Below are positions 61,858 through 64,000 of a stretch of DNA of 64,000 bases, piece by piece. Position 1 is the stretch's first letter. Each line of letters opens with the position of its first letter. The notes beneath the pieces were generated by a model. It searched no databases. It worked only from the letters and a program-made list of their open reading frames with translations, and was not told the DNA's origin. A program made the translations under genes and the position numbers. This DNA is from Paenibacillus sinensis (GTDB lineage Bacteria; Bacillota; Bacilli; Paenibacillales; Paenibacillaceae). Location: NCBI RefSeq assembly GCF_019904155.1, contig NZ_JAHCMB010000048.1, positions 38,097 to 102,096 on the forward strand, in the 5' to 3' direction.

Positions 61858-62461
61858 GGGGATGGAGGTGTTCGAGGCGGCCGACGGCAGGGAGGCCCTC
61901 GATTTCCTGATGGACCAGACGGTTGATATGGTTATTCTCGATATCATGATGCCGAATGTGGACGGATGGGAGCTGACCCGGGAGCTGAGACGCGACTCCG
62001 ATCTGCCGCTGCTCATGCTGACTGCGAAAGGCGAAACCTCACAGATCGTCAAGGGCTTCGAGCTCGGCACCGACGATTATCTGGTCAAGCCGTTCGAGCC
62101 GCCGGTGCTGCTCGCCCGGGTGAAGGCGCTGCTCAAGCGATACCAGATATCTTCGGCGCAGAGCGTGACTGTAGGCAGGCTGAAGATGAATCGCAAGACG
62201 TATGAAATTCATAGCGAGGAAGGCGTTCTGACGCTGCCGCTGAAGGAATACGAGCTGCTGTTCAAGCTGGCGAGCTATCCGGGGCAGACGCTGGCGCGCG
62301 AGAGATTGATCGAAGAGATTTGGGGCTATGACTTTGAGGGCAATGAGCGCACGCTGGACGTGCATATCAACCGGCTGCGCGAGCGGTTCCCGGGCGAACG
62401 GTACGGCTTCGTGATCCGCACGGTCAGAGGGCTGGGCTACCGTCTGGAGGGGATCGAATGA
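61787..62461 (+). CDS. OmpR-family response regulator
   Basis: A 224-residue two-component response regulator. The receiver domain (1-118) has the acidic pair Asp8-Asp9, the phosphorylation site Asp52 in VILDIMMP, and Lys near 101 in LVKPF. The winged-helix DNA-binding domain (about 128-222) ends [36 protein letters not shown] precedes the ATG at 61787. A longer in-frame reading from 61604 lies wholly within the ABC gene and is rejected. It overlaps the kinase gene by four bases (ATGA). Confidence 0.93.
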   Translation: MAKILVVDDDPHIRELAAVFLKAEGMEVFEAADGREALDFLMDQTVDMVILDIMMPNVDGWELTRELRRDSDLPLLMLTAKGETSQIVKGFELGTDDYLVKPFEPPVLLARVKALLKRYQISSAQSVTVGRLKMNRKTYEIHSEEGVLTLPLKEYELLFKLASYPGQTLARERLIEEIWGYDFEGNERTLDVHINRLRERFPGERYGFVIRTVRGLGYRLEGIE

Positions 62462-63513
62462 AGAAGCTGCTTATGGGTCTTAAGGCCGCGCTGGGAATGA
62501 TGGTTATCTTCACGGCATTAACGGGTACATGGACGGCGGGATACTTCATCATGCATGCTCTCTATCGGCATTATGGGGCGCCGTCCTCCAAATACGTCTC
62601 TCAGCTTCTGGCGGTGCTGCTCGGATTCCTGATCGTGCTTCTGATCGGCGGGGTGATCTCCTTGTTCGGCCGCGGCAGGGAACGGGCCTTCTTCATCCCG
62701 GTCATGGAGGCAATCCGGCGTATCGCCAAAGGCGACTTCTCCGTGGTTGTGGAGAACACAGAGCGTTACGGCCAGTTCGGTGAGCTGGTGGAAGGAATCA
62801 ACGAGATGGCCAGCGAGCTGAGCCGGATGGAGACGATGCGGCAGGATTTCATTTCGAACGTCTCCCATGAAATCCAGTCGCCGCTGACGTCGATCCGGGG
62901 CTTCGCCCAGGCGCTGCGCAGCGAAGGAATCAGCCGGGAGGACCGGGAGCATTATCTGGACATTATAGAGTCCGAGAGCGCACGGCTGTCCGGTCTCAGC
63001 GACAGTCTGCTGAAGCTGTCGGTGCTGGAGGGCGACAGTTCTCCGACGGAGACGAAGCCGTACCGGCTGGACCGCCAGCTCCGCAGCCGGATTCTGGCAT
63101 GCGAGCCGCAGTGGATCGGGAAGAACATCGAAGTCGAGGCGGAGCTGGAAGAGCTGACGGTGACGGGAGCGGAGGATCTGCTCGGCCAGGTTTGGAGCAA
63201 TCTGCTGCATAACAGCGTTAAATTCACGCCAAAGGGCGGATTGATCACGGTTACGGCACGGCAGAGTGGCCGGAACATCAAGGTGAAGGTTGCCGATACG
63301 GGGGTCGGGATATCCGGGGAGGATCTGCCCCGTATTTTCGAGCGGTTCTACAAAGCCGACAAAGCGCGCAGCGCCGGCGGGGGAGGCAGCGGCCTGGGAC
63401 TCTCCCTCGTGAAGAAGATCGTGGAGCTTCATGGAGGGACAGTCGCCGCCGAGAGCCGGCCCGGTGAGGGAACGGCGGTTACAGTCACGCTGCCGGGCGA
63501 GCCGGTAGGGTGA
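62458..63513 (+). CDS. Sensor histidine kinase
   Basis: A 351-residue membrane kinase. Two helices (about 10-33 and 48-70) enclose a very short outside loop, followed by a HAMP-like linker (about 75-125). His137 in FISNVSHEIQSPLTSI is the autophosphorylation site. The ATP-binding N box (NLLHNSVKFTP), G1 (DTGVGI), F (RIFERFYKAD) and G2 (GGSGLGLSLV) boxes follow. The tiny sensor loop is typical of kinases that sense the membrane or an associated ABC transporter, as with BceS-type systems. It starts by an ATGA overlap with the response regulator. Confidence 0.93.
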   Translation: MKKLLMGLKAALGMMVIFTALTGTWTAGYFIMHALYRHYGAPSSKYVSQLLAVLLGFLIVLLIGGVISLFGRGRERAFFIPVMEAIRRIAKGDFSVVVENTERYGQFGELVEGINEMASELSRMETMRQDFISNVSHEIQSPLTSIRGFAQALRSEGISREDREHYLDIIESESARLSGLSDSLLKLSVLEGDSSPTETKPYRLDRQLRSRILACEPQWIGKNIEVEAELEELTVTGAEDLLGQVWSNLLHNSVKFTPKGGLITVTARQSGRNIKVKVADTGVGISGEDLPRIFERFYKADKARSAGGGGSGLGLSLVKKIVELHGGTVAAESRPGEGTAVTVTLPGEPVG

Positions 63514-63600
63514 GGGAACGCCGCCCGACCTTCATCCACATTAGGACCGATATCCGGAGATTGTCCGATTGTCACAGTCGTCTCAGATCTTTCCGTATGC

Positions 63601-64000
63601 CTAAGTATTAGCTTTCTTGCGAAAGTCCGAAGGATTTACTCCAGTCCATCTTTTAAATTGTCTACTAAAGTGGGACAGGTTTTTATAACCTAAACGATTT
63701 GAGATCTCATTTAAAGACATTTTGGGTTGTTGTAATAAAATTTTAGCTTCTTGCAGCTTAAGATCGGATAAATATGTTCGGGGCGACATATTATAAATTT
63801 TTTGAAAGACTTCTAAGCCATAATTGGGGCTTATCCCAAGCGAGGCAATAATCGGTTGTATGTGGATTGTGTAGTCTACATTTTCCTCTATAACATTTTT
63901 TTTAAAGGCTCTCTTTATTGCCTCAGCAATTTCTTTGGCATATTTTGCAGTAGTCATTGATTGATTGGTTCCTATATCAATGTTTAATGGCTGTATGTCT
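63601..64000 (-). CDS. AraC family regulator, C-terminal DNA-binding part (runs off the window)
   Basis: At least 118 residues of an AraC/XylS-type domain. Two helix-turn-helix units are visible: the first in IIASLGISPNYGLEVFQKIYNMSPRTYLSDLKLQEAK, the second in SLNEISNRLGYKNLSHFSRQFKRWTGVNPSDFRK. The frame remains open from the ATG at 63957 to the window edge with protein-like codons, so the gene probably begins beyond 64000 and the sensing domain is outside. This stretch is clearly more AT-rich than the genes before it. A complete short protein starting at 63957 is possible; only a distant AGGAA supports that. Confidence 0.75.
   Translation of the reverse strand, partial: DIQPLNIDIGTNQSMTTAKYAKEIAEAIKRAFKKNVIEENVDYTIHIQPIIASLGISPNYGLEVFQKIYNMSPRTYLSDLKLQEAKILLQQPKMSLNEISNRLGYKNLSHFSRQFKRWTGVNPSDFRKKANT

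Overview
The window looks like chromosomal DNA of a Gram-positive, spore-forming, flagellated Bacillota, most likely Paenibacillus. The reasons are a GC-rich but clearly Bacillota gene set: a Spo0E-type phosphatase, CidA/CidB-type membrane proteins with a LysR regulator, a MarR-controlled ABC pair, YjdF, Fur/PerR-type regulation, strong AGGAGG ribosome sites and frequent GTG/TTG starts. No rRNA, tRNA, CRISPR array, phage module or insertion sequence was seen.

Layout. 1-4.6 kb: end of a DinG/XPD-like helicase, a Gfo/Idh/MocA oxidoreductase, cidAB-like genes divergent from their probable LysR activator, and a Spo0E-like protein. 4.7-11.5 kb: a MarR regulator behind a consensus sigma-A promoter with palindromic operators, a heterodimeric multidrug ABC exporter, and an MMPL transporter. 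11.5-16.2 kb: a dense array of intergenic hairpins, then minus-strand genes for an IsdG-like heme monooxygenase, an SDR, a FAD/Rieske oxidoreductase and a membrane diguanylate cyclase. 16.4-27.9 kb: a Fur-family regulator, a chemoreceptor with a sigma-D-type promoter, a HemD-like protein, a ThuA-like protein, a phasin-UbiB pair, a DEAD-box helicase with an RG-rich tail, a VanY-type carboxypeptidase, a luciferase-like oxidoreductase, and yjdF behind a probable yjdF riboswitch.

28-33 kb: fhs (formate-THF ligase), a water-forming-type NADH oxidase and a formate/nitrite channel. All three are separate transcription units carrying GTGA-N6-TCAC boxes, which suggests one redox- or oxygen-responsive circuit around formate and NADH. 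33.3-45.8 kb: a LacI regulator, an alpha-glucoside ABC importer, a GH13 alpha-glucosidase, a nickel permease and ureABCFGD run in one direction. No terminator is visible between the sugar genes and the nickel/urease genes. ureE is missing and UreG has a His-rich N-terminus.

46-64 kb: a molybdopterin oxidoreductase, an MFS exporter, two acetyltransferases, a MOSC protein, a DUF2164 protein, a glutaminyl-tRNA synthetase (uncommon in Bacilli), an ECF sigma/anti-sigma/ABC transporter operon, another MFS protein, MobA, an ABC exporter joined to a two-component system, and at the edge an AT-rich AraC-type C-terminal domain.

All assignments come from reading motifs, spacing and translation starts by eye. 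No database search was run. Regulatory sites are pattern matches.
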